Origin: Athene noctua
Taxonomy: Eukaryota > Chordata > Aves > Strigiformes > Strigidae
Reading direction: 5' to 3'
Length of the DNA: 64,000 nucleotides
Assembly (NCBI RefSeq): GCF_965140245.1
Contig: NC_134038.1
Coordinates: 17,098,074-17,162,073, forward strand
A program made the position numbers and the translations under genes. Every line of letters starts with the position of its first letter. Positions within the stretch are counted from its first letter, which is position 1. Positions 48,205 to 60,337 of the stretch are shown here, in pieces. The notes under the pieces were generated by a model. That model had not been told where the DNA came from. It did no database searches and saw only the letters and a list, made by a program, of their open reading frames with translations.

Positions 48205-51200
48205 ACTAAGTCTTTCTCAGGCAACCTGAGCTATGGAAGCCCCCTCACAGCAGGGATTACAGCTCAACCTATTTTTTCCCTTTTGCGCAGGCCCAGGCCA
48301 CGTTTCATTCACTCGTCAGTTCCAAGTACCATCTTGTAAAGCTGCCCTGGGTGAAAGGTAGACTGGGTGATCACAGCCTTGGCTGAAGAAAGATTGCAGC
48401 AGACAGCCATCTGACACAAACAAACCACGCAGCCTGCTTTTCTACATCGAAACATTTTAGAAAATGGCAGGCAACACTAATGGCATTACTCCAATGATTT
48501 CATCGGGAGTTACTTGAGATGATGATGTATCACAGTGATCCACATTTTCATTTAATTTAACAGCAGAAATTGACATTTGAAAATGAAAGTATTGGTCTGG
48601 AGTCCACTGTGAATGGCTGCAGGAGCTAATGATTGAATGTTTTTCAGAGTGCTCTAAGAGAAATAATCATTATGCTATTTCTGCCCTCATTTTATTGCTA
48701 ACACAGTACCTACAGTATTAATAACCTATTTAGAAAAGAATTTTCAGGACTAATCCTTGTTTTAGTTAATAAGACTTGATTATTTACAAGTGAAGCACAG
48801 ACAGTATGTTCCATACATTTCATCTTTCCAAGATAAAATGCAAATGACTTTTCCATGAAGAAACTGTCATCTAAGAAAGGTGGAGATGTAGTAGGTAAAA
48901 GGCACTGGAATACTTAGAGAACAACTATGGGAAGATTTTAATTTAATTTACACATATGTATGTGTTTAAAAATTATCATACTGAGTTACACAGAGAGAGG
49001 GGTTTTAGGAATGCTTTGAAAAAAGCTTGAGGATCTTTTTCCCAGAGAATAAAAGACTTAAGAGCTTATAGAGATTTGTATATATTTCAAGCCTAAAAGT
49101 TGTATTTTTAGAATGGAGGGTCACATATTTTTTAGCCATGATTGAGTGTCAGTGGAAGGTACAATATGGTCACAGTAACTAAACAGGTGGTATCTGGTAA
49201 TTACAGGTGTCATTCTGTAAAACGGTCCTTTGAATTAAGTTTTATGTAAATAGAGGTTTAGGATGTAAAGGGAGGATGGACTATATTGATTACTGTGCAA
49301 TTTTGATACTGCCCTTGTCGATATTGAATTATCATTTCATATGACTGTGTTGCCCTCTAGAGGTCGGTCCCCAAGTGAATTCTGCAATTAGGTCTTTGGT
49401 TTGCATAGCAGGCCTCTGTCTTTGGAGAAAGAAGTTCTTCAATCACATCCCAGTTAACACTTGTAACTCAATAAGTCAGTGTTCTTGTCTGTGTTCCCCT
49501 TCTTAACTGATAATATTTTCTTGCAGTCTTAATTTTTCCAATTTTTTATTAAGATTGGGCATCTAGTTTCAATGATTGCAAGCCACTGAACAAATCTTAC
49601 TTCACCACAGAAATCAAAGACAAGAAATGAGAGCAGGCCTAAAAAAACTCTGCTACGAGGGAAGATACCATTAATTGGTCTGCCAAAGCATATTCTTAGG
49701 AGAACTAACTGCTGTGAGAACAGTCAATAGAAACACTGAAACAATGTCTAAACTGGTAAATTAAACTATTCCAGAGAAGGCTCCTTGACATCTGACCTCA
49801 GTCATCTCTACTTTTCAGTTTTTAGATCAGTCTCTGGAAAAAATATTGTCCTTGCCAGCTTGCACTCTCCTGAACAATTCCTTGCAATGTTTCAGGAATA
49901 GTCCAGTTTTTTCAATGTTATCTCTATGTGACCATCTTGTTTTGCAGCTGAAAGGATTTGATAAAATAGACATTGCCTTTAGCAGACCACTTTGTGCATA
50001 GAAGTGGTCCTGGGCAGGTTTGATGTCCTACTATAGCCACCGGTGGACTAATTCCGAATTGCTTTAGTGAAAACGTTCAGGCTGGAAACACACATTGTTT
50101 TATCCCAATAAATTAAAGGAAAAGCCTTGTAAATTATAATGATGCATACTTAAGCTCTAAAGTTATCGAGCTATGGACATTCTTTCAGAATAACCCAAAT
50201 AGGAGACTTTTGAATAAATCATTCTCCCAGCGTTTCACAAAACTATTGCAAAATGGTTCACCTATTTTGTTTGCTGAAGTGTGTTTCTTTTTGATTTTTT
50301 AACAAATGGAACCAAAGAGCTTCTTCGAGTGAAGAGTCAAAACACATTTTACATGTTAAAGGGAAGAGAAACAGGCCCTGACCTAAACCTGAACAATGTG
50401 GATGTTTGATGCTGACAACAGTGTTTACATACTCAGTAGCTAGTTCTGATTGTCTTACATTTTGTTTTGCATAGCAATTTTCTTTTGAATAAGGGTGAAG
50501 CCAGCCTTACTTACTGATTAGATCTGAGTTCTCTGGCTTGTTACACTCTCCTTAATCCTGATATCATGAGGACCGGGTGGTGTTAATGATGTCTACAAAT
50601 GGATGTAAGCTCAGAAGTAAACCAGAGAGCTGTATGTGAAGGGTAGGAAATGAGGAGAATATAAGTTGGTAGTGAAACAGAGAAGTATTTTCCTGCTGTA
50701 GTCTTCTCTGAGGCTTCTGGTTTGGGAATTATAATGAATGTCTGTTGCAATTTATCTAAATATAGTTTGGGGTTGAAAGAAATTGTCTCTCAGAGTAATG
50801 CAGCACTAGAGGAATTAACTTACGTGCCATTATGAGCGGATTAATGAAAAAACACAACCTGTGACTTCTTTTTCTGGTGTTACTTTTTTCTAACGCATTC
50901 AACCTTATATACCTTTTAGCATAGAAATATTCCTTCCAATATCAGTACTACTAAATTATTTGTATTCTTTCATTGAATGATAGAATCAAAGAATCATTAA
51001 TGTTGTCTTACCAGCCATCAGTCTTGTTATGAATCTGTTAGATATAAGTTTTATACGCACATATGTCTACATATATGGCAATATAATCACAGCTTAGTGA
51101 TCTGTAGCTGGAAAAAGTACTTCAGTGGTTCTTTCTGTACTTACTTTTTTCTAATTTATGTAATAATCCTGTGGAAGAATTAGAAGGACTGAAGAATAGA

Positions 51201-53034
51201 AGTCTACTGTTTCTCATCCACATTTTTCATTGTTATGACATGTGTAATGTTATCAAATCCCTTTCAACTGTGCAGACAATACTACATCGTTTTATTGACA
51301 CAATCTTCCTTATATATTTCATTGTGCCACGTACACCATGTAACCTAAAATATTTGGGGTTTTGATCACAGCTGCACACAGGCTGTGATTTTACTTTGCT
51401 GCCCATTTCTCACATATGGGTGACTTTGACCCGTGTCAGATGGACAGACAGTTCATTAGCTTGTTGCCTCATTAATTTATTTTTATGGCCAGTGTGCATC
51501 ACCTTATATTTATGAGTATTGATTTTAATTTGCCTCTACATGTGGCTTCTTTGTCTCACTGGAGTTTTTCAGTGTCTACCCCAGTGTCTACTTCAGACTA
51601 GCCTACATAATTATGTACATATCTTGTTACTCAAAGGTCCTAAACTGTCAGGAAAGACAACAGCCTGTTCTGCATTTGTGAGACGGATATCTTCTGAAGT
51701 CTATAGGCCAAATTATTTGACCATATTAACTGGCATGGCATCTCTGAAGTTAATGTAATTTGGCCAAAAAATTTATGCCAGCTGAGTATCTTTTATTTCT
51801 CATGCAATAAATAGCACTATTAGCACAATTTAGTGCCTATACTCACATTTTCAGCAGTATAAACCTGTTTCCTTTTCAAATTTTAAAGAAATATAACTAA
51901 AGACAGTTGTTGATGTTCACTGGAAAAAACTTGAAATGTTAGTGGATTGCAAGTGACATATATCAGTTTGACATTTCAGACCAATTCCATCCAGAAATAA
52001 TGCTCTATTACTGAAGAATTAATGTGAAGTGTGTGATTTTGGCACCAGAAAGATCAGTATATAAGACCAATTAGAGATAAAAGAAGTCAGTAAACTTGTT
52101 TACACAGCTGGACTTTTGGTAACAGGCTGATATCCTCCTTTCATGTGCTTCTTTCTTTTGCTTTCTTTTCAGGGCCTGAAATTTAAAGGCACAGAATAGA
52201 ATATTTTGAAATTCATTTGCCATTACATTAACTTCATTTTCTTCCTGGAGTGTTCAGTGTCCTAATGCACTATTATAAAATCCTGTGAGTGCTTTTGGCT
52301 AAAGGAATGGTAACTGCAGAGAGATCATATAGCAAAGCAGTAGATTCCATGGGGTTTCTAGTCAGAAGACTGACTTGTATAAAATTCAGAGCAAAATTTT
52401 CCTGCAAATAATGCTTAGCTGCCCTTGTTCTTTGGACTCTCTAGTGTGACTTGGGAAGCTCAGATTTGGTCCCAGATGTTATGCAAAATGGAATGGCATC
52501 AGCAACAGCCACTGGGCAAACAACACTTCTGACTGCCATGGAACCAGAGTTAAAGCACCTTTCAAAGGGGTAAACCGCCTGATTTTAAATCCTCACTCTA
52601 AATAAATACAAATTTTGAGTTGCATGAAGCAAAATATTCAGAGGCATCATTGGCATCTCATCAGTCAGACACTCCAGCTGTCAGTGATATGACAAACAGA
52701 TATCTTTCCATTAATAATCTTTGAATATGATTAAACTTTGGAACAACCTGTGTTTTCCAAGGTTCAACTTCAGGCTGGTTCATGGAAGAAGCCTACCAGA
52801 TGTCTTAGAAATAATCTGAGAGAAGTGTGGCTGCATGGTTTTTATATCTCTGCAGGTGCATTAACTGGCCAAGCATTCTTGTTCTGTCCTTGCTCTTTTA
52901 TCTGTGGAGAACTATTGGTATTGTCAGAGACAGGGCTCTGGCTTGGATTGACCTTCAGTCTAAATCAGCCCATTCCTGTATCAGCTTCTGACTTTTCGCT
53001 TTGACAGTAAAGAATCAAGTATTTATTTTTCTCC
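48205..53034. other. Intergenic sequence between two LTRs, no gene seen
   Basis: AT-rich, without a recognisable gene. It contains a doubtful CR1 tail relic near 50970 and, at about 51490-51540, a stretch faintly like old amniote CR1/L3-type repeats. Nothing else is supportable. Confidence 0.6.
50970..51005 (-). mobile_element. Possible CR1 terminal octamer relic
   Basis: The sequence ATAGAATCAAAGAATCATTAA resembles reversed CR1 terminal octamers followed by the first bases of the 3' UTR. Nothing further right is clearly CR1, so this may be coincidence. Confidence 0.3.
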
Positions 53035-53040
53035 AGTTAA

Positions 53041-53432
53041 TGTTGGGATTCTAGAGGACTTTCTGTGAGAGAATGGCCATGTGAGCAATCCTGCATGAGA
53101 ACAAGACTGATAAGAGCCTCAGCCGAGCAAGAATGCGATAAGGATGTGACCCTGAATGAGGGGGGAGAAACTCGATGAGACAAACAACCCCCGGAAGGGG
53201 TTGGGACGGAAGAGGAGTTACACAAGGCAGGAAGCCTGGCAAGGCTGATGTGGCATCTTTTATCCAATCATAAGAAGGTTTAAAGCACAGGCTAAGTTAA
53301 CTGTCCAGTCTTGAGGACTTGTACTGCATGTTACTCACGTGTGCGGGAGAACATTATAAAAGGGCTTTCTTAGTTGTAATAAATGGGCATTGCTTGATCA
53401 CATTAGTCATGTGCGTGCTCAGCTCTCCCGCA
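53041..53432 (+). mobile_element. Solo LTR of an alpharetrovirus-like endogenous retrovirus
   Basis: A 392-bp element starting TGTTGGGA and ending CTCCCGCA (imperfect inverted ends), bounded by a perfect 6-bp direct repeat AGTTAA at 53035-53040 and 53433-53438. It has a TATA box (TATAAAA, 53355-53361) and AATAAA (53378-53383) only 23 bases apart, so the poly(A) signal sits at the U3/R border. That layout, with a 6-bp duplication, is typical of avian leukosis-type and related endogenous alpharetroviruses. No internal viral sequence remains, as expected after recombination between two LTRs. The intact ends and duplication suggest a fairly young insertion. Family assignment is inference. Confidence 0.88.
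53355..53361 (+). promoter_or_regulatory. LTR TATA box
   Basis: TATAAAA within the solo LTR. Transcription would start near 53385 and read rightwards into sequence without genes. Confidence 0.65.
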
Positions 53433-53566
53433 AGTTAATTTTTTTTTTTTTTTTCCATGAGCCAAGAGATGGTCCCAAAGATACCAGTGATATTTGAGTA
53501 GTCATTTCAGACAAGCACCATCAATTTGTCAGAAGCTGGCCAGGCATCATGCAAGTCTTGGCATGG

Positions 53567-53586
53567 AAAAAAAAAAAAAAAAAAAA
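53567..53586. repeat. A20 homopolymer
   Basis: Run of 20 A in intergenic sequence. Confidence 0.9.
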
Positions 53587-56500
53587 GACCAAGACAAAGG
53601 GAAAATATTATTCTGGAGCATTCTGTCAGATAAAATAGCTGCAAGTGAGTGACTCTTTCTTTCTTTCCTCTGGTAAAGCAAAGTTTTTGTGAAGCAGGAC
53701 CTATATCCCATGCTTGCTGGTACATGCTCCAGGGAGCAATAATAGGATACAACTTTGTACACACGTGTTCAAATTATGTAGACTGCATCATTCAGAGAGT
53801 GACTGTTGGGCCATAGTTTCTGTGTGGCTATACCTACACTAGTAGAGGGGATGGTGTCTGCATAGCAGGTCACATCTCCTTATGTTATATGACGATGGAG
53901 CATATGTGGAGCTGAGGATGTGTGACATGGCTGTGACAGCTCTAAAATGCTCTAGTAAATCCTCTAGCGGTTGTTTCCACCACTAGGCCTGTTATGTTTC
54001 CAGAGCAAGAAAATGTCATTGCTGAATGTAGACTGTAACATGTTAGACTTAGACGGTCATACTTGAGCATATTCTTGAAAGAGGTATTTTCCCCCAGCTG
54101 CTTTCCTAAAATATAGAGTCCATATACTACATACAGATGTCAAATTACTACCTTAAGTGTACCAACAGGCTCTTCAACCTCCACACAACCCCTCTCTAGG
54201 GATTTGGTTACTTGTGCTCAAGGCCACATCTCACATGGTAAATCTGTAATGTGGATGCATGATGTGGGTATGAGATGCCTTTCTGGGACCTTCCCACTTC
54301 GCTCAGGAACTGCATTTGAGCTCAGATATTTTCCACTGTCTTTGCCTGGGCTATGCCATGCCTGGCCACGTCCATCACTGGCCCTGACATTTACCTGATG
54401 TCCTGACTGGACCTGGGAATCTGCCTGGTCCCTATGGACATGTGTGTGATCTGGACTGTGGCTAACCTTCATTACTGTCAGTGGACCTGCTCTGCAGGAG
54501 AGGGCACTGCCTGGCCAGCCTCTCTGCCTGACATGGCTCCAGGCTGCCCGCTCCCCTGCCGTTGCTGAGCAGCCTCCTCTTGCTGCTCCTGGCAGCAGAC
54601 CTTTCTGTACTGTCTGGACACCCACATGCTAAGACACGATTTTATCAGTTCCTATTTACTGAAGATAGAGTTAACATCCCTGATTCTTTCAGTCTGTGAA
54701 ATGATGTTCATCACACCTGATAATCCACCCACCCCCACCCCAACCGCCCCTACATTGGCAACCTGTTCTCCTTTGGCAATATTATATTTTTCTCTTGAGG
54801 ATAAACACTTTTGCTGATGTAGAGACTATTCTGGAGGGTCTTGAACATTTTAGCAAATACATTTCTTATTTGCATCTTTATTCAAATGTCAAAAATTATC
54901 GTTACTTGTTCTGTTTTCACGTGGATACATACATGTTTACATATATTACTTCATAAGTTGTATTTTAGAGGTTCCCAGCATTGAACTCCTCTTGCCTTTC
55001 ACCCTTGATTACTTTAATTTCCTATGATACCTATCTTGTCTGAATAAGAGTCAGTGGGCTTTGGCTTGAACTGATTAGCTTCCTTCGTTATCCAAATTTG
55101 AATTGTTTTATACATAGCTAATTCTGGAGTGTTTTGTTCCAGATCCCATTAAATGTTTTGCTTCTTATCAAGGACTCCACCTCCTAAAATTGGGGCTTGG
55201 CTCAAGTCACTTCTCTATTTTTTTCAAATTCTTCTATTATCCTCTGTTTAAAATTGTGTTACTCATATATTCTATTTTTATGTGGAGTGCAGTTCTCAAA
55301 TGCTTGCATTACAGCTTCAGTGTTAGCCTTGTCTGGCTGAGTTGACTGAAACTATTAAAAACCTCAAGTGCCTCAAAACAAGCTATCGTCAGAGATAAAG
55401 CTTCCTCTTGACTTTTTTTTTTTTTCTTTTTTTTTGTCCATTTTGGTTTCCATTGCTTGCAGATACAAAGAAAAGCACTGGGTTTAAACTCCTGTAGTTG
55501 TCTTCCACATTTCTAAAGTGTTTCAGTTCTGGTGGATTTTTATCTGCTCAATTCTTCTGCTCAGGGTAGAGTTTTAGCTCATGCAGTGACTGCTGTTCAA
55601 ATAAAGGAATCTGACACTTAGGGCCAGAGCTCTATCTAATCACTTCAACTGGTCTCTGCTTGGAGCCAAACAGCTCTTTCAAGATTTTCTTAAAGGTAGT
55701 GCCCTACAGAAGTGGCAGGAGATTGGATCAGCAACATTAGCAATCATGTTGTAGGGAGCAGTGCTTTGTAATACAGCAACATACATGTGAAGTGTAGCAA
55801 AATGTCCAAAGTATCTGATGATCAGAACTGTGTGTCTGCGTGGGTAGGAGGGTGATGTGTGAAAAATCAATACAAGCCTACTCTTCTTTCTGTACATACC
55901 TCAGGCAGAGGGAAGAGCAACTTTCAGATGTAACCCAGCTGTAGGGTGGGCCTGAGGGGAACCAAAGAGGATACTATAAAGGCTTTACTGCTCTTACAGC
56001 AAGCAGCTATATGTCAGAGCCTCGCGGCAAAGCCCTACCTGCTGAGATCTTCTTGGATCTTGGATGTTTACTTAGGGTTCTGGCTTCATCCCACCAAAAG
56101 ACCATGATGGGTTAAAAAGGTATCTTCCTGGAGCAGAAGCAGACCAGTGTTATAGCAAAACCCAAACCATATTGCTCTATAGTCAAAGAGGCTGAATGCA
56201 ATTACAGACCTCTCTTTATTCTCTATAACTGCCCTTTGGGCAGTTCCATCCAAATACTCTTGTGCATTCAAACTCAGCTCCCCATCCATGTACAAATTAA
56301 CTGGAGCAAAGGACAGAAACCACAGTACCCTGCCTTCCCAGAAGCTAGTGGGAAATGCTTTTCACCTTATTGTTTTAAATTATTCCTTGCATTGATTTTT
56401 TTCCCCCTTTGATCTATTTAATAGTTAAACATACTTTGTTTAAAGAAAAAAATCTGGTCTCAATAACTCTTTTGCATTAAAAAAAAACAGTGTAGCTGTA

Positions 56501-57271
56501 GAATTTCAGTCTGATTTACTCCTTTCTGCATAAACTGCTGCCCTAGATGACCTTTCCTCATCATGTGCCTTTGGGAATGTGTTCCAAACATATTTTCTAA
56601 CAGCTTCAACAGCAGTAATAGTACCATCCAAGCATCAGTTAGCAGTTCTACAATGTAATGTTTTTCATCTTCAAAGCACTTTACAGACATTAGTGAATTA
56701 ATAATTGAGCATCAGATACTGAGCAGGCATAAATCTAACGCATTTGTGGATCTCAATGGAATTGTGCTGAGGATAAAATCACTTTGAAAAAAACCTGAAA
56801 TCCTGGTCTTTTGCATGCTTGTGAAAAGAAGAGGTAAATAGATCAACATAACAGATGCTTTGTGCTGGTAAAAATGTAGGAATTTCTCAAACCTGTGGGT
56901 GAATTTCAAACAGAAATACAATAAAATCTGACCACACACTGGTATATCTCCCAGCATAAATTTTATTTGGTTAGAGGTTTAAGCATCAGATATGAAATAC
57001 TTAGACTCCCTGGAACGTGGGTTGAATCCCAGCAGAGTTGACTCAGCTCTTGATCCTGCAATGCGGAGAAATTGAATTCTAATCATTTTCCTCTATGTGA
57101 CCTGGATGAGGTGATGCAAATAAAGGTTCTCTCTGCTTGACATGGAGAGAAACCCCACCAGTAGGAACCACATAGGTAGATAAATTAAGTTTCAGATTCA
57201 CCTTGTTCTAGCCTTTATTTTTGTCAGGAAAAAAACCTGCAAATACAGATTAGCTGTGACTATTGTTTTGC

Positions 57272-57500
57272 ACACAGACTCATAGAGCTGGAAAGAATCC
57301 GGAAGGCTCATACAGTCCATCTTCTTGTGCCAAAGCTGCATAAGCACTACTCATGTCATTACTGTCAGATGCTTGTCTAAATGGCTCTTAGGGCTTGCCA
57401 GAATATAGCCCTTTCCAAATAATCTATCGTTGAAATTCACTGTCCTCACTGTTAAAAAGTTCTGCTGAGTATATCTAATGGAAATTGTCTTTGCCGCAGT
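57272..57500 (-). mobile_element. Old CR1 relic
   Basis: The left end (ACTCATAGAGCTGGAAAGAA) and internal blocks such as CACTGTTAAAAAGTTCT and the TATATCTAATGG block follow the order of a reversed CR1 3' UTR with many substitutions. A T26 tract follows at 57505-57530. Divergence is high, so the limits are approximate. Confidence 0.55.
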
Positions 57501-57504
57501 TTAA

Positions 57505-57530
57505 TTTTTTTTTTTTTTTTTTTTTTTTCT
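57505..57530. repeat. T26 homopolymer
   Basis: Run of 26 T directly after the old CR1 relic. Confidence 0.9.
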
Positions 57531-58035
57531 GTCCTAGCCTCTACTTCTGTGGAGACTGCTCACTTCTCTGCATATCTGAAGGTAATTCTCATGCCTCCTT
57601 CATATTCTCTTCCTTCAGATTTGGCTGTTTTCCCATGGAGCATTCTTGAGACTGTGAGATACTGTAGTAGAAAAAAAGCAGTGGGTGAGTAAGAGCTAAC
57701 TCTAAACTCGTAATGAAGAGCCCTGCTGCTCCAGGAGCAGCCTAGGAAGGAAGTGTGATTCATGATGTCCCTGTTTCTTCTTGAGCTTCCAGCTGTTCTC
57801 CCCACACCCTCCTATACTTGCAGTTTGCAGCTGTACTGTAAAGCTCTTCCTGCCTCCACATGCTGCTGCCACGCATCTTGCACCTACTGCCCTGTACAAA
57901 TATAAAGGAAAAAGTGTCATTTTAATCATATCCAGATATATCATAACTTGGGGATGGCTATGATGCAACCTTTCTGCATTCAACTTTGTTAAAGGTTAGT
58001 GGATTTATCTGGTTTTATTTTCCCTTTTTTTTCTT

Positions 58036-58054
58036 AAAAAAAAAAAAAAAAAAA
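58036..58054. repeat. A19 homopolymer
   Basis: Run of 19 A in intergenic sequence. Confidence 0.9.
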
Positions 58055-58898
58055 GATTTTATTAAGTGCAACATCCTCAATATAGACCTTGGTAGGGAGT
58101 AGATTTTGCAGCATTAAAAAAGTGTTTCACACCCACATGTAAGTAATTTCTTTTAAAATGAATGTTGAGAATATATTTCTCCCCGTGCCTCCACTCCTAC
58201 ACTATGAGCAAAAAGTCCACATGGCATTTGATGATTTTTTTTTTTTAGTGGAATTGCTATAGATTTATTCAGAACACCACATTTGAGAAAAAAAGCTATG
58301 TTTTTTAAGACTGTGCCCAGGAATTAAAAAAAAAAACCAGAATTTTTTTCCATTTAAAAAGAAAAAGAAAGGAAAAAAATATTTAACTGGAATTAATATA
58401 TACTCTTTTTCAATTGATAGTTTTAAAAATATGAAAGAAGAAGAGAAACAGAGTAGCTGGCAATTTTCTGATGAGTATAATGCCTAAGATGTTCGCTGAT
58501 TTCCTCTCTATTAGCTTGCAAATGTCAAATTTCCTAGCAGCCCTTGAAGGGTGGACTCTGTAGCAGCTCAGGTAGTACGCCAAGGGGTAAAGTCTGAATG
58601 CAGCTTCATGTGACCTAAACTGTGCAGAGAGAACAGCCTGGAATACTCCATTAAAAAAGCAGTTGCAAAGGCAGATAGGCTTCATAAAGAGCTTGTGCTC
58701 AGCCTGCCTTGCCCGCTGAGAAAAAACGTGGAGAGTGTTGGGTCCTAAGAAGGGCCCAGACTTAGAGGTCAATAAGCCTGATAGTCAAGCCACTGAACAC
58801 TTGATGCTTCTTACACACTTGGACCAAAAGGCAGAGCAATAATATCTGGGTAGATCGAATTTCTAGCTCCTATCTCCAGGGGTTTATTATCCTGATGA

Positions 58899-60337
58899 TA
58901 ATAAAGCAGATGAAATGGCTAAGCCACTATCCATCATATTTGAGAAACTGTGGCAGTCCAGTGAAGTTCCCACTGATTGGAAAAGGGGAAACATAACTCC
59001 CATTTTTAAAAAGGGGAAAAAGGAACACCTGGGGAACTACAGGCCAGTCAGTCTCACCTCTGTGCCTGGCAAGATGATGGAGCAGATTCTTCTGAAAACA
59101 ATGCTACAGCACATGGAAAATAAGGAAGTTATCATGACATCTGACATGGCTTCACTAAGGGCAAATTGTGCCTGTTGAATCTGGTGGCCTTCTATGACTG
59201 GGTTACAGTGTTTGTGAATAAGGGAAGAGCAACCGACGTCATCTACCTGGATTTGTGTAAAACATCTGACATAGTCCTGCACAACATCCTTGTCTGTAAA
59301 TTGGAGAGACATGGATGTGATGGATGGACCACTTGGTAGATAAGGCACTGGCTGGATGGTCGCACTCAAAGAGTTTCAGTCAATGGCTTGATGTCCAAGT
59401 GAAAACCAATGATGAGTCATGTTCCTCAGGGGTCGGTGTTGGGGCCAGTGCTGTTTAACATCTTTGCTGGTGACATGGACAGTGGGATCGAGTGCACCCT
59501 CAGCAAGTTTGCTGAGGACATCAAGCTGTGTGGTGCTGTTGACACTGGAGGGAAGGGATGTGCCATCCAGAGGGACCTGGACAGGCTGGAGAGGTGGGGC
59601 TGTGCAAACCTCATGGAGTTCAACCAGGCCAAGTGCAAGGTCCTGCACATGGGTCAAGGCAGTCCCAAGCACAAATACAGGCTGGGTGATGAGTGGATTA
59701 TGAGCAGCCCTGCAGAGGACTTTGAAGTAGTAGTGGATAGAAAACTGACTATGAGCCAGCAGTGTGCGCTCACAACCCAGAAAGCCAATTGTATCCCAGG
59801 CTGCATAAAGAGCAGTGTGGCCAGCAGGTCGAGGGAGGTGATTCTGCCCCTCTACTCCGCTCTCATGAGACCCCACCTGGAGTTCTGTGTCCAGCTCTGG
59901 GATCCCCAACATAAAAAAGAACATGGACCTGCTTGAGCCAGTCCAGAGGAGGCCACAAAAATAATCAGGGGACTGGACCACCTCCCCAGAAACCTTACAG
60001 CAGCCTTCCAGTACTTCAAGGGGGCCTACAGGAAAGATGGAGAGGGACTCTTTATCAGGGAGTGTCATGATAGAACAAGGGTAATGTTTTTAAACTGAAA
60101 GAGGGTAGACCCAGATTAGCTATAAGGAAGAAATTCTTTACTGTGAGGGTGGTGAGACACTGGCACAGATTGCCCAGAGCAGCTGTGGCTGCCCCCTCCC
60201 TGGCAGTGTTCAAGGCCAGGTTGGACGGGGCTGTGAGCAACCTGGGCTAGTGGAAGGTGTCCTTGCCCAGGGCAGGGGTGTTGGAACTAGATGATCTTTA
60301 ATGTCCCTTCCAACCCAAACCATTCTATGATTCTGTG
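58899..60337 (+). mobile_element. CR1 LINE, 5'-truncated, with degenerate reverse-transcriptase region
   Basis: Sense-strand codons from about 58908 match CR1 ORF2, including NYRPVSLTSVPGK (about 59035-59073) and, in a later frame, PQGSVLGPVLFN. The reverse-transcriptase catalytic box, normally FADD, reads FAED here (59508-59519), so one catalytic Asp is replaced by Glu. A frameshift lies near 59140-59160 and stop codons interrupt the frame near 59340 and at 59400. The copy ends with two octamer units, ATTCTATG and ATTCTGTG (60322-60337), the standard CR1 3' terminus. It shares its 3' UTR with the copy at 39076, so both are one subfamily or close relatives. It is a dead copy. Confidence 0.95.

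Larger units (their letters stand above)
53439..58898. other. Intergenic sequence with homopolymers and a GC-rich patch
   Basis: Starts with a T16 tract directly right of the LTR duplication, then an A20 tract (53567-53586), a GC-rich patch (about 54330-54640) in otherwise AT-rich DNA, T/C-rich runs near 55410, the CR1 relic (57272-57500), T26 (57505-57530), A19 (58036-58054) and an A-rich stretch about 58325-58385. No gene is recognised. Confidence 0.6.

Noticed and set aside
47748..48224. 158-codon minus-strand frame and overlapping plus-strand frames
   Set aside because: They lie in the GC-rich LTR with imperfect repeats; long frames follow from composition and no viral protein motif is seen.
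59376..60068. 230-codon minus-strand frame
   Set aside because: Antisense to the CR1 ORF2 and 3' UTR; a shadow of the transposon.
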